Positions 7,017 to 15,382 of a stretch of 64,000 nt of DNA are shown here, in pieces. The position numbers were made by a program, and so were the translations under genes. The notes beneath the pieces were generated by a model. That model searched no databases. It was not told the DNA's origin and saw only the letters and a program-made list of their open reading frames with translations. Position 1 is the stretch's first letter. Each line of letters starts with the position of its first letter. Source of the stretch: Sphingomonas sp. LY54 (lineage in GTDB: Bacteria > Pseudomonadota > Alphaproteobacteria > Sphingomonadales > Sphingomonadaceae); NCBI RefSeq assembly GCF_035594035.1, contig NZ_CP141588.1:2448501-2512500 (forward strand), read 5' to 3'.

Positions 7017-7399
7017 GGCTGCTCCTCGATACCCATGCGCTGCTTTGGGCGCTGGAGGCCAGTCCCAAGCTCTCGCCCAAAGCGACACAGGCCATTGCGG
7101 AAAGCGACGACGGGATATTGGTCAGCGCGGCGTCGATCATGGAAATCGCGCTGAAGCATCGGCTCGGCAAATTGCCCGACGCCGCCCGGCTGGTCGCCAA
7201 CTGGCAGGTCGTGTTCGGAAACCTCGCCGCCGAGCCGCTCTCCGTGTCGGTCGAGCATGCGGCGCTCGCCGGCTCCCTCGACATTCCGCACAAGGACCCG
7301 TTCGACCGGCTGCTGATCGCCCAGGCGCGGATCGAAGGCGTGCCGATCGTCTCGAACGAAAAGCTGTTCGACGCCTTCGGAGTCGCGCGGATCTGGTAG
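7013..7399 (+). CDS. PIN-domain toxin ribonuclease (VapC-like)
   Basis: 128 residues, full length for a PIN-domain toxin. The acidic metal-binding residues are present: Asp in LLLDTHALLW near the N-terminus, Glu in SAASIMEIALK, and Asp in HKDPFDRLLIAQA, followed by the usual IVSNEKLFD end. VapC-type toxins cleave specific tRNAs or rRNA when the labile antitoxin is lost. The start is GTG inside the antitoxin stop. The subfamily (YefM-partnered, with HALLW and HKDPFDR motifs) is common in proteobacteria; the target RNA cannot be read from sequence. Confidence 0.93.
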   Translation: MRLLLDTHALLWALEASPKLSPKATQAIAESDDGILVSAASIMEIALKHRLGKLPDAARLVANWQVVFGNLAAEPLSVSVEHAALAGSLDIPHKDPFDRLLIAQARIEGVPIVSNEKLFDAFGVARIW

Positions 7400-7485
7400 C
7401 CGGACCGGACGGACGGCCCAATGTCGCGTCCGGCCTGGGAAGCGTGCCGGTTGCGCGCGGCCTGGGGTTGGAGCACCTTCCAGCC

Positions 7486-7815
7486 ATGCCTCCGGCCGAC
7501 GTCACCATCGTTCCTGTCGCCGCGCCGCTGCTCGCCTGGCATGCCGAGGGCTATGGCGACATGGCCTATGTCCGGATCGAGGGCGAGGCAGCCGAGGCGA
7601 TCGGCGCACACGCCTTGGTCCGGCGCCTCGAAACCGGCCGCCGCCGCGGATTCGGGTCGGTCAAGGTCCATGCCGAACTGGGCGCCAGTCGCTGGTCGAC
7701 TTCGGTCTTTCCGCAGAAGGGAGGCGGCTGGTTCCTGCCGGTCAAGAAAGCCATCTGCCGCGCCGAGGGGATCGCGGCCGGCGATCCGGTGACGGTGCGA
7801 CTGGAGCTGCTTTGA
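7486..7815 (+). CDS. DUF1905 domain protein
   Basis: 109 residues from the ATG at 7486. An open frame extends upstream across the end of the toxin gene, but its codons there are antisense-like. The protein matches DUF1905: a small beta-barrel fold with GYGDMAYVRIEG, the GSVKVHAELGASRWSTSVFP block, and the KGGGWFLPVKKAICRAEGIA end. The biochemical role of the family is unknown. A 168-base stretch with nothing recognisable follows, then a convergent gene. Confidence 0.82.
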   Translation: MPPADVTIVPVAAPLLAWHAEGYGDMAYVRIEGEAAEAIGAHALVRRLETGRRRGFGSVKVHAELGASRWSTSVFPQKGGGWFLPVKKAICRAEGIAAGDPVTVRLELL

Positions 7816-7983
7816 CGGTCCAGTCCCGTCGATACGCCTGCCATCCGGCCGTCCCCCACATGTTCGTGCGCTCGAACCCGACTGGCATGCCATTCAAATG
7901 ACTACCCCGGCATAGGGCGTTGCCCGATCAGGCGACCGATCCAGCGCCTGCATAAGCGGCGGACAAACGGGCGTGCGCCCGTG

Positions 7984-8976
7984 TCAGGGCGCTAGGTCCG
8001 CTTTCGACCCAATTCGGACATTAGCGTTTCCTACTGGGGCTTCTTGGCCGCTGCCCATTCGGGCGCTCCGCTCTGCCGCCCCCCGACTGTCCTCGAACGT
8101 CACCTTGGTAGGCCACCGCCTGCTGATGAGGTCATAAAGCGCGCGGAAGTCTCGTCGCCATGTGTCCCCACCCTGTGGTTGATAGACCCCGAAGCTGACC
8201 TCGTTGAAGCTAGGCATGCCTTGCACGAAGATGTTCGTCCCTGTCTCGTTGCAGAGGCTAATCTGAAGCCACGGAAAGTCATCGTCGGTTCTCACGTCGC
8301 TTCTTACCGACCAGTCGCCGGAGCGCCGGAATCTCTGCATCTCGGCTTCAACGTTTCGCCATTGATCAACATCAACACGGAGGTCGAAACTGGCTGTCAG
8401 GGCGATCGACGTTCCACCACCGCGTAACGGGTTATGGCAGCTTTGGTCTGCACTGGCATGCGGGATGATGACTGCCGCCACGACAACGCCAGCCGCAGCA
8501 ACCGATAGCAAGCTGGCTCGCAGCGGCGCCGAAGTTTCCTCGCCTTGTTCTTCCGTCGGCGCACTTCGCCGAACGATGAACCAGAACACCAACGCCGCAA
8601 AGACGCCGAGCAGGCCGAAGAACCCAATCAATGCGAGGCTTTGCATCCAACCAGCGAGGGTATAGCGGCCATCAATGACGGTCGCTGTGCCACCAACTGA
8701 CGCTTGGTCAGGTGCGCTCGCGAGGACAAGAAGGGTAGGGATTACCGCACCAACGACAAAGCCCATGGCCGCTGCCACCATTGGGGTGTCGTTCCGAGCC
8801 GCGCGCGCAGCCAAATACACCGGCAATCCGAGAGAGACGGCTACGATCGCAACAATGACGAATGTTGGCGTGAAGACCCCGATGCCGCCGAGCATCAACG
8901 CGAAGACAGCGGCGGCAGCGCCGCTCGCAACGATCAGCCCAGCGGCGATGGTTACAGCGCGTTGATAATGCATCAT
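7984..8976 (-). CDS. membrane protein of unknown function whose end lies in a repeat element
   Basis: 330 residues with about five hydrophobic helices in the first 175 residues (around 7-29, 36-58, 66-88, 108-130 and 155-175), then a soluble, probably periplasmic domain with two Cys (SADQSCHNP, ISLCNET) and many Trp and Arg. I do not recognise the family. The last dozen codons (NVRIGSKADLAP) are a translation of the AATGTCC repeat at 7995-8022, which also places the stop, so the C-terminus was probably altered by insertion of the element. Base composition is lower in GC than in neighbouring genes, which may indicate recent acquisition. Confidence 0.6.
   Translation of the reverse strand: MMHYQRAVTIAAGLIVASGAAAAVFALMLGGIGVFTPTFVIVAIVAVSLGLPVYLAARAARNDTPMVAAAMGFVVGAVIPTLLVLASAPDQASVGGTATVIDGRYTLAGWMQSLALIGFFGLLGVFAALVFWFIVRRSAPTEEQGEETSAPLRASLLSVAAAGVVVAAVIIPHASADQSCHNPLRGGGTSIALTASFDLRVDVDQWRNVEAEMQRFRRSGDWSVRSDVRTDDDFPWLQISLCNETGTNIFVQGMPSFNEVSFGVYQPQGGDTWRRDFRALYDLISRRWPTKVTFEDSRGAAERSARMGSGQEAPVGNANVRIGSKADLAP
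7995..8022. repeat. short palindromic repeat, AATGTCC family, copy 1
   Basis: GGTCCGCTTTCGACCCAATTCGGACATT; nearly identical to the copy at 9010-9039. The ends AATGTCC/GGACATT pair in the better-preserved copy. Here the unit lies inside the 3-prime end of the gene at 7984-8976 and is translated. Confidence 0.7.
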
Positions 8977-9009
8977 GCTCCCCCGCTATGGCGCGGCTTG
9001 GCACGAAGC

Positions 9010-9039
9010 AATGTCCGCTTTCCACCCAATTCGGACATT
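9010..9039. repeat. short palindromic repeat, AATGTCC family, copy 2
   Basis: Thirty bases with perfect 7-base terminal inverted repeats AATGTCC and GGACATT around a CGCTTTCCACCCAATTC core. It lies between two minus-strand genes, just upstream of the start of the membrane protein gene ending in copy 1, so the two copies bracket that gene. Confidence 0.72.
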
Positions 9040-9134
9040 GGCGGCCCGTTGAGCGATCGAAGCCCAGGAAAATCCGGAACAGGTGGAAAGACGCGTCTTG
9101 CTCGGCTGCCCCGGCGCGCCAGACTTCGTGTTGC

Positions 9135-9365
9135 CTAATCCCGTCTGTTGTTGAATGCGCCGCGATCGACCGCCTCTCCCAGTGCCTTGCTCGCAATTGA
9201 CCGGCGCTCCTGCCACTCTCGGGCGGTTAGGCATGTTTTGATGGTTTTCGTTCTTGTGCCCAGTACGGGTGAGCTCCTGCATATGACCTTTTCTTCAGCG
9301 GGCGTACTGGCTTCCGGTACGACTTGAGTCTGTGCAGCAAGCAAAGCGAACATCATACCAATCAT
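9135..9365 (-). CDS. small secreted Cys-containing protein
   Basis: 76 residues with a short signal peptide (MIGMMFALLAAQTQ) and a mature part containing the paired-Cys motif VICRSSPVLGTRTKTIKTCL followed by TAREWQERR. Short exported proteins with a CR-x-GTR-x-K-x-C-x-T-x-EW pattern are common in sphingomonads but have no assigned function. A GAGGAACG ribosome binding site lies just before the ATG. Upstream, 9366-9615 is a relatively AT-rich region containing the divergent promoters of this gene and the serine hydrolase gene; I see no further structure there. Confidence 0.68.
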   Translation of the reverse strand: MIGMMFALLAAQTQVVPEASTPAEEKVICRSSPVLGTRTKTIKTCLTAREWQERRSIASKALGEAVDRGAFNNRRD

Positions 9366-9615
9366 TAGCGTTCCTCATTGTAAGATCATTACTTCATGTC
9401 ATGGTCATGATACTGGCACGTTGCATCCCAAGTGAACACATAAAAGACGCTTAACGTCGCCATGGGGTGAAGGAGGACAGCGTGGCGTCGGATTGGCAAA
9501 CGTCTCGGAGGGGATTTCCCTCATGTTGAGCCGTTGGGGATAGGCGCAGCGGCCCAGACGGTTTGCGGCGGGCGTGCGGCGCCGCTAGCGTGGGCCGACA
9601 CAGGGGGAAGAAATT

Positions 9616-10815
9616 ATGCCGGTTCGGTTTGCTGCTTGGATGTTGGTGGCCGCTTCGCTGGGCGCCGGGCCGGCGCAAGCCGAAGAGCGTGCGTTCCGGA
9701 CCGCGCTGGGCGAATTCCGTGCACTGCACCGGGCCGAGAAGCAGCAAGCGGGCATTGCCGGCAGCAGCTTCTATTTCGTGCGGGGCGGGCGGACGGTCGC
9801 CGCCGACCATCTCGGCGATCAGGACGCCGACGCCCGCGTGCCGGTCGACGCGCGGACCATCTACCACTGGGCCTCGATCACCAAGACCATGACCGGGATC
9901 GCGATCATGCAATTGCGCGACCGCGGACTGCTCTCGCTCGACGATCCGATCACGCGGCACGTGCCCGAGCTCGCGCGCGTCTACAATCCGTTCGGCGACA
10001 ATAGCGCGATCACCGTGCGGCAGCTAATGAGCCACAGCGCCGGCTTCCGCAACGGCACCTGGCCGTGGCGCGACCAGGAATGGCAGCCGTTCGAACCACC
10101 GAGCTGGGCGCAGCTCGCGGCAATGCTGCCTTATACCGAGGTCCAGTTCCGCCCCGGCTCACGCTACAGCTACTCCAACCCCGGCATCGTCTATCTGGGG
10201 CAGGTTATCGAGCGACTCTCGGGTGAGGATTTCGAGGTCTATGTCGACAAGAACATCCTGCGGCCTTTGGGCATGCACGCGAGCTACTTCGACCGCACGC
10301 CGCCGCACCTGCTGAAGCACCGCTCGCATTCTTATTACATCCGCGACGGCAAGCGCGCGGCGGCGCCGTTCGACGTCGATACCGGCGTCACCGTCTCGAA
10401 CGGCGGGCTCAACGCGCCGATGCCCGACATGGCGCGCTATGTCGCCTTCTTGATCGGCGATCCGGCGCGGCAGGCGGAGTATGACCTGATCCTCAAGCGC
10501 GCCTCGCTCGAGGAGATGTGGCGACCGCAGCTGCCAGCCGGCGACGACTTCACGCAGGGGCGGATGGCGGAGACCACCCAGGTCGGCCTGTCCTTCTTCG
10601 TCGATGCCGCCGGGCCGGTCCGCTTCGTCGGCCACAATGGCGACCAGAACGGCTTCCGCGCCTATCTCAGCCTCTGCCCCGACCAGCGCGCCGGCAGCCT
10701 GCTCGCCTTCAACACCGAGACGCGCGGCGTGCGCAACGACCCGTCCAACCGCGAGACTGCGGAATCGCGCGTCGCGCTGGCGACGGACCGACTGTGCGAA
10801 GCGCTGGCGCGCTAA
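9616..10815 (+). CDS. serine hydrolase of the beta-lactamase (class C / esterase) family
   Basis: 399 residues with a signal peptide (cleavage after AQA at about residue 22). The active-site triad motifs of the family are visible: SxxK as SITK (about residue 95), YxN as YSNPG (about 190) and a C-terminal HNGDQNGFRAYL in the place of the KTG box. Members are periplasmic or lipophilic esterases, D-aminopeptidases or penicillin-binding-like enzymes; most are not true beta-lactamases. It is followed by a repeat element and a convergent acylase gene. The substrate cannot be predicted from the sequence. Confidence 0.9.
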   Translation: MPVRFAAWMLVAASLGAGPAQAEERAFRTALGEFRALHRAEKQQAGIAGSSFYFVRGGRTVAADHLGDQDADARVPVDARTIYHWASITKTMTGIAIMQLRDRGLLSLDDPITRHVPELARVYNPFGDNSAITVRQLMSHSAGFRNGTWPWRDQEWQPFEPPSWAQLAAMLPYTEVQFRPGSRYSYSNPGIVYLGQVIERLSGEDFEVYVDKNILRPLGMHASYFDRTPPHLLKHRSHSYYIRDGKRAAAPFDVDTGVTVSNGGLNAPMPDMARYVAFLIGDPARQAEYDLILKRASLEEMWRPQLPAGDDFTQGRMAETTQVGLSFFVDAAGPVRFVGHNGDQNGFRAYLSLCPDQRAGSLLAFNTETRGVRNDPSNRETAESRVALATDRLCEALAR

Positions 10816-10863
10816 GGCCGCCGATCTGTCGCCCCCTTTCGCGCGCGCCCGTCGCTCCACGCA

Positions 10864-10941
10864 CCGTTCCCCTGAGCTCGTCGAAGGGCAATCCTTCTAA
10901 CCGGAAGGAAGAGAGGGCTTCGACAGGCTCAGCCCGAACGG
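10864..10941. repeat. palindromic intergenic repeat, GAGCTCGTCGAAGG family
   Basis: Outer ends CCGTTC and CGAACGG, inner arms CCTGAGCTCGTCGAAGGG and CTTCGACAGGCTCAG, which pair to form a long imperfect hairpin. The core of this repeat is widespread in intergenic DNA of sphingomonads and other proteobacteria. It lies in the convergent gap between the serine hydrolase and acylase genes, where it could serve as a bidirectional terminator. Confidence 0.7.
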
Positions 10942-10964
10942 ATGTCAGTCCAAAACGATTCGCC

Positions 10965-13361
10965 TCAGGGGCGCAGCAGCGTCCGAGCCGCCGCGCGCGC
11001 GTCGACGGCGGCGCGGCTGAACAGCATCGGCTGCATCTCGCCCTTGATCCAGGGCTCGTAGAGATCGCGATAATGAGGCGAGCGCGGGTCGTTCGAATTG
11101 CCCGGCAGGTTGAGCATCACCGACGCGTCCCAATTGCCGACGTCGATCACTTGCAGGTAGCTGGCGCCGCCGGCGACGTGCCAGGACGGCGCGCCGCGCA
11201 CCCAGCGCGCCATGACGGTGTAGGAATCGCCGCCGGAACCGCCGCCCTCGATCGGCGGGAAGGCCTTGGCGATGGCGGGGATGCGGGAGAGCGGATGCCG
11301 GATCCGCACCTGGTGCAAACTGCCCCAGCGCCAGGCGGCGGGATCGGGACCGAGCTGCTCGCGCGCCTTGGCCCAGGCGGCGGCGAGCGCGGCATCGAGC
11401 ATGGAATCACGCGCCGCCTCCGGTTCGGGCCCGAGCCGCGCGTCGGGCCTGGCGATCAGGCCGAGCAGCACCGACGGGGCGATCTCGTCGACCAGTTTGC
11501 GGGCCGGCGCCGGCACGATCGCGGCCAGCATGCGCTTGCCCAGCTCGCGCCACAGGATCTGGTAGAGCGCCGCCTGACCGCTGTCGGCCTCCAGCCGCCC
11601 GTCCCAGCCGCGCAGCATGGCGAGCGCGGGCTCCGTGGCCGCTGTTCCCTTGGCGGGCAGCAAGGCGATGAGCTGACGCGCCGGCGTCGACAAAGTGTCC
11701 TCCAGCAGAGCAAGGCTGTCGGTGATGCGGTGCTGGGGCTGCGCCGAGAGGACGTCGGCGATGCGATCGTAGCGATAGGGATCGCGGAACGAGAAAGCCG
11801 GGATGCGGTCGCGCGGCCAGCCTTCGGGCAGATTGTTCTGGTTGGCCGAGGCGAACCAGCCCTTGGCCGGATTATATTCGCTGGGCAAGGCGCGGAAATC
11901 GCGCACGCCGGTCCAGTCGTAGCGGCCGTCGCCGGGCACCGGCATCAGCCCGTCGCCCTTCTTGCGCACCGGCGCGAAGCCGATCACCTGCCAGCCGTGA
12001 TTGCCGTCGACGTCGGCATAATGGAAATTGGTGGGGGATGGGTGGAAGCGGAACGCGGCCTCGCGCAGGCTCTCCCAGTCCCTGGCGAGGTTGATCGCGA
12101 TCATCGCGAACGCGCCGCTCGCGCCCGGCTGCAGCTCGACCGCAGCCAAAGCAGTGGCGCGGCGGCGGGCCGGATCGTGCGAGACCACCGGCCCCTGCGC
12201 GGCATAGCGCAGGGTCGCGCGGTGCGGCGGGGCGCCCTTGACAGGGATCGAGACCTCAACCCGGTCGAAGCGCCGCCATGCGCCCTCGTGGCGGTAACGC
12301 TCGGCATCGTCCGGATGCATTTCGAGGACGAACAGATCCTCCTGGTCGATATGGAAATTGGTGCGGCCGAACGCGAAGCGGTCGGTATGGCCCTGCATGA
12401 TCCCGGGCAGGCCCGGCGATCCGCCGCCGATCACGTCGAGCCCCGGCGCGGTGAGGTGGGCGACGTGGCGCGGGCCGAAGCCGCCGATGCCGAGATGCGG
12501 ATCGTTGGCAAGGATCGGGCGGCCGGTAGCGCTGCGCTGCGGACCGATCGTCCAGGCGTTGCTGCCGGCCTGCGCGCGCTCGCTGGCGCTGATCGCCGCA
12601 AGCGAGGGCCCGGCGCCCTGGCCGGGATCGGGCTCGGGTTCGGGGACGAGCGCGCCGAACGGGAGGCCGCCGAGCCGCAGCACACCCAGATCGGCTTCGG
12701 ACACCGCGGCCGCGTCGAGCCCCTCGGGCACGCGCAGCGGCCAGACCGGGCGCAGCGGCGCCACCACCGCGTCGAGCTCGAGCAGGCCCATGCCGGCGAG
12801 GCGGGCGCGGCGGATCTCGTCGCGGACGCTGCCGAACGATCCGCGCGCCAGCACGAGATCGCGTATGTCCCATTTCAGCGGGCGGACGCCCAGGATCCCA
12901 TATTCGAGCGGCAGCAAGGCGGGGTCGCCCGCGACCTCGTCGATGCGGGCGTTGATCCCGGCGACATAGGCGCGCGCGCAGGCGAGAATGTTTTCCGGCA
13001 CCCGCGCCAGCTCGGCGTCGAGGTCGCCGCGGAACAGGAACAGGCGGGCGGCCGCGTCGTGGACGGCGAATTCGGGGCCGAACGCCTCGGCCATCCGCCC
13101 CAGCTCGCGGCGGTGCGAAAGGTCGATCTGGAACAGGCGGTCGCGCGCGACGACATAGCCCTGCCCGAAAAAGGCGTCGGGGATCGATTGCGCGCGGATG
13201 TGCGGGACGCCCCAGGGATCGTCGACGATCTCGATCGGCGCGGCCAGGCCGGCGCTGGCCAGCTGCCGGGTCCGCGACACCGGCGCCGCGGCGCGCAGGT
13301 CGGCGGAGAGGAGGGCCATGGTCGCGGCCGAGCCGAGCAGGAACGAGCGGCGGTTGAGCAT
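10965..13361 (-). CDS. penicillin acylase-family Ntn hydrolase
   Basis: 798 residues, typical for the precursor of a penicillin amidase or acyl-homoserine-lactone acylase. The N-terminus is twin-arginine-like (NRRSFLLGSAATMALLSA), followed by the alpha-chain segment (IVDDPWGVPHIRAQ, GQGYVVARDRLFQID). The autocatalytic cleavage site is AQAG|SNAW (about residue 264), giving the N-terminal Ser nucleophile of the beta chain; TNFHIDQEDLF and ANQNN-type motifs follow. The enzyme would mature in the periplasm and hydrolyse amide-linked acyl groups. Whether the substrate is an acyl-homoserine lactone, a beta-lactam side chain or a peptide is not decided by these motifs. Confidence 0.93.
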   Translation of the reverse strand: MLNRRSFLLGSAATMALLSADLRAAAPVSRTRQLASAGLAAPIEIVDDPWGVPHIRAQSIPDAFFGQGYVVARDRLFQIDLSHRRELGRMAEAFGPEFAVHDAAARLFLFRGDLDAELARVPENILACARAYVAGINARIDEVAGDPALLPLEYGILGVRPLKWDIRDLVLARGSFGSVRDEIRRARLAGMGLLELDAVVAPLRPVWPLRVPEGLDAAAVSEADLGVLRLGGLPFGALVPEPEPDPGQGAGPSLAAISASERAQAGSNAWTIGPQRSATGRPILANDPHLGIGGFGPRHVAHLTAPGLDVIGGGSPGLPGIMQGHTDRFAFGRTNFHIDQEDLFVLEMHPDDAERYRHEGAWRRFDRVEVSIPVKGAPPHRATLRYAAQGPVVSHDPARRRATALAAVELQPGASGAFAMIAINLARDWESLREAAFRFHPSPTNFHYADVDGNHGWQVIGFAPVRKKGDGLMPVPGDGRYDWTGVRDFRALPSEYNPAKGWFASANQNNLPEGWPRDRIPAFSFRDPYRYDRIADVLSAQPQHRITDSLALLEDTLSTPARQLIALLPAKGTAATEPALAMLRGWDGRLEADSGQAALYQILWRELGKRMLAAIVPAPARKLVDEIAPSVLLGLIARPDARLGPEPEAARDSMLDAALAAAWAKAREQLGPDPAAWRWGSLHQVRIRHPLSRIPAIAKAFPPIEGGGSGGDSYTVMARWVRGAPSWHVAGGASYLQVIDVGNWDASVMLNLPGNSNDPRSPHYRDLYEPWIKGEMQPMLFSRAAVDARAAARTLLRP

Positions 13362-13597
13362 CGACTATCTTCCCCTTCGTGACGCCCCAGCCTAGCGGCG
13401 CCCGCGACACCGCGTCACATCACAAGCGCTGGGGCAACCATAAGAGAAGGTTATGGCCAGTTCGCCGTGTCGATCGGTGCATCGGCGAACATCAACGGCT
13501 TGTGGGCGCAACGATAACCCAGCCCAAGTAAGAGACACGACTAAATCTGGGGATGAGGCCGAAAGGTCACACCAGACGCGTTCATCCGGCCGATAAG

Positions 13598-13625
13598 TTG
13601 ACGGCGCAGCTTCGCACGGTAAGGA
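13598..13625 (+). promoter_or_regulatory. possible promoter of the TbpB-like/Slam-like pair
   Basis: TTGACG at 13598-13603 and TAAGGA at 13620-13625 with a 16-base spacer lie 30 bases before the start of the lipoprotein gene. A strong GGGGGGCTC ribosome binding site lies between this and the ATG. The 293-base region 13362-13654 has no other recognisable site; I did not find a convincing Fur box. Confidence 0.35.
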
Positions 13626-13654
13626 ACAACGCATCTCAGGGGGGGCTCTAATCA

Positions 13655-15382
13655 ATGCGTATCATGTTTGCGCCGATCGTATCGGCGGCGATGCTTGGCC
13701 TCGCCGCATGCGGAGGCGGAGGAACCACAGGCGGCGTCGGGACCACGCCGGCTCCGCCGCCTGCCACGCCTTCCGGCAACACGACGTTGACGAACCTGCA
13801 AGTCAATCAGAGCTTCACGAACGATGCAGCCCGAAACGAGGTAACCTGGGATCTGGCGACGAAGACGGGGATCAGTGGTCGAGCTGCACCCAGCGCCGTC
13901 ACGATCAGCTATGATGCGGCCGCCAAGACTTATACCGTCGCTGCGGCCGGAAACAGCCGGACGTTCGGCCAGGGCGACATCGCTACCAACGACCGGCATG
14001 AAACGGCCTTCCGAAAGGAAGGCGGTGCCGTGCGCGAGTATCTGACGCTTATCAAAACGCCGTACACCAGTCAGACCGCGACGCAATTTGTCGGGACCGG
14101 CTATTGGCAGCGCAACTCCGTTTCCGGAACGCTGCAAGACACCGAGTTCACGATCTTCACCTATGGCCTTCCAACCGCTTCGGCCGCGGTGCCGAGGAGC
14201 GGCACTGCCCGGTTCGACGTGAACGCTTTCGGTATGGTGTCGGCGCCCGGCGAGGAGCCGCGTTCGTTCGACGGCAGCGGCGCGTTCAGCGTGGACTTCG
14301 CCGCCGGCATCTTCTCGAGCCAAGCCTATCTGACCGAGACACAACTCGTCAGCGGGGGCGGCGTCAGCGGAGGCGGAATCGAATTGATTTCCGCAGGCCG
14401 GTTGTCAGCAAGCGCAGGCAGCTTTTCGGGGAATGTCCGCTACGGCGGGTGGTTCGGCGAGGCGTTTGGATCGCTCAATGGGCGTTTCTACGGTCCAACC
14501 GGGCAAGAACTGGGAGCCTCCTTCGCCGGCTCTAATCCCAACGGAATGACTGTGGCCGGAGCCTTCACCGGACAACGCAACGACAGCGTGCCAGCCGCGA
14601 ACCTCACTCTGACGAACATGAGGTCGGAGCACCTTTTCTATACGCGCTACACCAACAATCACGTCGGTCAGCTGAACTGGAAGAATTCGGAGACTTTCAC
14701 CTTTGCTCCTCCGACGTCCGACCTGATGGGCGGACTGTTCGCCATCAACGACAAGGTTGCGAGCGGAGACCCGAATTTCACGACCTACCGCAAGTCGTTC
14801 AGCAACAGCTATGAAACGCAGGATGTCACCCTGAAGCTCTATCGCCCGGGGGACGGCAACCGGGAGCTGGCACTCACCTATGCCAGTTTCGGACACTGGT
14901 CGACAAATGTTGCGTTCGCGGGCGCGCAACGTCCGGTCAATCAGTATTTCGCGTACGGGCTGGAGACTCCCGCCCGGCTTCTCAGGGGCAGGACCGGCAC
15001 CGGCCGTTATCAAGGCGTCGTCTACGGCAGCGGATCCGACGCTCAGGCGGGGACGACCTTCGACGTAAGGGGGAGCTCGATCTTCAACGTGGATTTCGGC
15101 GCTCAGACAATTGCCGGTGCGCTCACCATGGCAGGCACGCCGACCACTGGCGCCGCAGCTACCGACTTTGGCAGCTTCGAATTCTCGGGAAGATTGCCCG
15201 GGTGGCTTGCGGGCACTGAGCTTTTCCTCACGCGCGGTGGCCAGACCGTCGGGGCCTTGAATACCTATTTCTACGGTCCTGACGGCGAGGAGATCGCGGG
15301 ACCGTTTTACCTCAACATCCTGCGCGACCAGACGGGTGCGATGACCTCGATCAGCGGCGTTACGGCAGCACGCCGACAGTGA
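13655..15382 (+). CDS. TbpB-like two-lobed surface lipoprotein
   Basis: 575 residues. A lipoprotein signal (LGLAACGGGG; lipid-modified Cys at about residue 19) and a Gly/Pro/Thr linker precede two homologous lobes. Each has a handle-like part then an eight-stranded barrel of the transferrin-binding-protein-B type: lobe one has FTIFTYGLPTASAAVPRSGT and later FSGNVRYGGWFGEAFGSLNG with RFYGPTGQELGASF; lobe two has YFAYGLETPARLLRGRTGTG and TYFYGPDGEEIAGPF. The repeated FYGP-G-E pattern is the hallmark of these barrels. In Neisseria such proteins capture host iron carriers; in a free-living bacterium the ligand is unknown. The stop overlaps the start of a Slam-like gene by 4 bases, pointing to dedicated surface export. 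Confidence 0.85.
   Translation: MRIMFAPIVSAAMLGLAACGGGGTTGGVGTTPAPPPATPSGNTTLTNLQVNQSFTNDAARNEVTWDLATKTGISGRAAPSAVTISYDAAAKTYTVAAAGNSRTFGQGDIATNDRHETAFRKEGGAVREYLTLIKTPYTSQTATQFVGTGYWQRNSVSGTLQDTEFTIFTYGLPTASAAVPRSGTARFDVNAFGMVSAPGEEPRSFDGSGAFSVDFAAGIFSSQAYLTETQLVSGGGVSGGGIELISAGRLSASAGSFSGNVRYGGWFGEAFGSLNGRFYGPTGQELGASFAGSNPNGMTVAGAFTGQRNDSVPAANLTLTNMRSEHLFYTRYTNNHVGQLNWKNSETFTFAPPTSDLMGGLFAINDKVASGDPNFTTYRKSFSNSYETQDVTLKLYRPGDGNRELALTYASFGHWSTNVAFAGAQRPVNQYFAYGLETPARLLRGRTGTGRYQGVVYGSGSDAQAGTTFDVRGSSIFNVDFGAQTIAGALTMAGTPTTGAAATDFGSFEFSGRLPGWLAGTELFLTRGGQTVGALNTYFYGPDGEEIAGPFYLNILRDQTGAMTSISGVTAARRQ

Noticed and set aside
10518..13382. Plus-strand frame of 954 codons opposite the acylase gene
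   Set aside because: Antisense shadow of the acylase; it also runs on from the end of another gene, and its composition (Ala, Arg, Gly, Asp) is that of reverse frames throughout this window.
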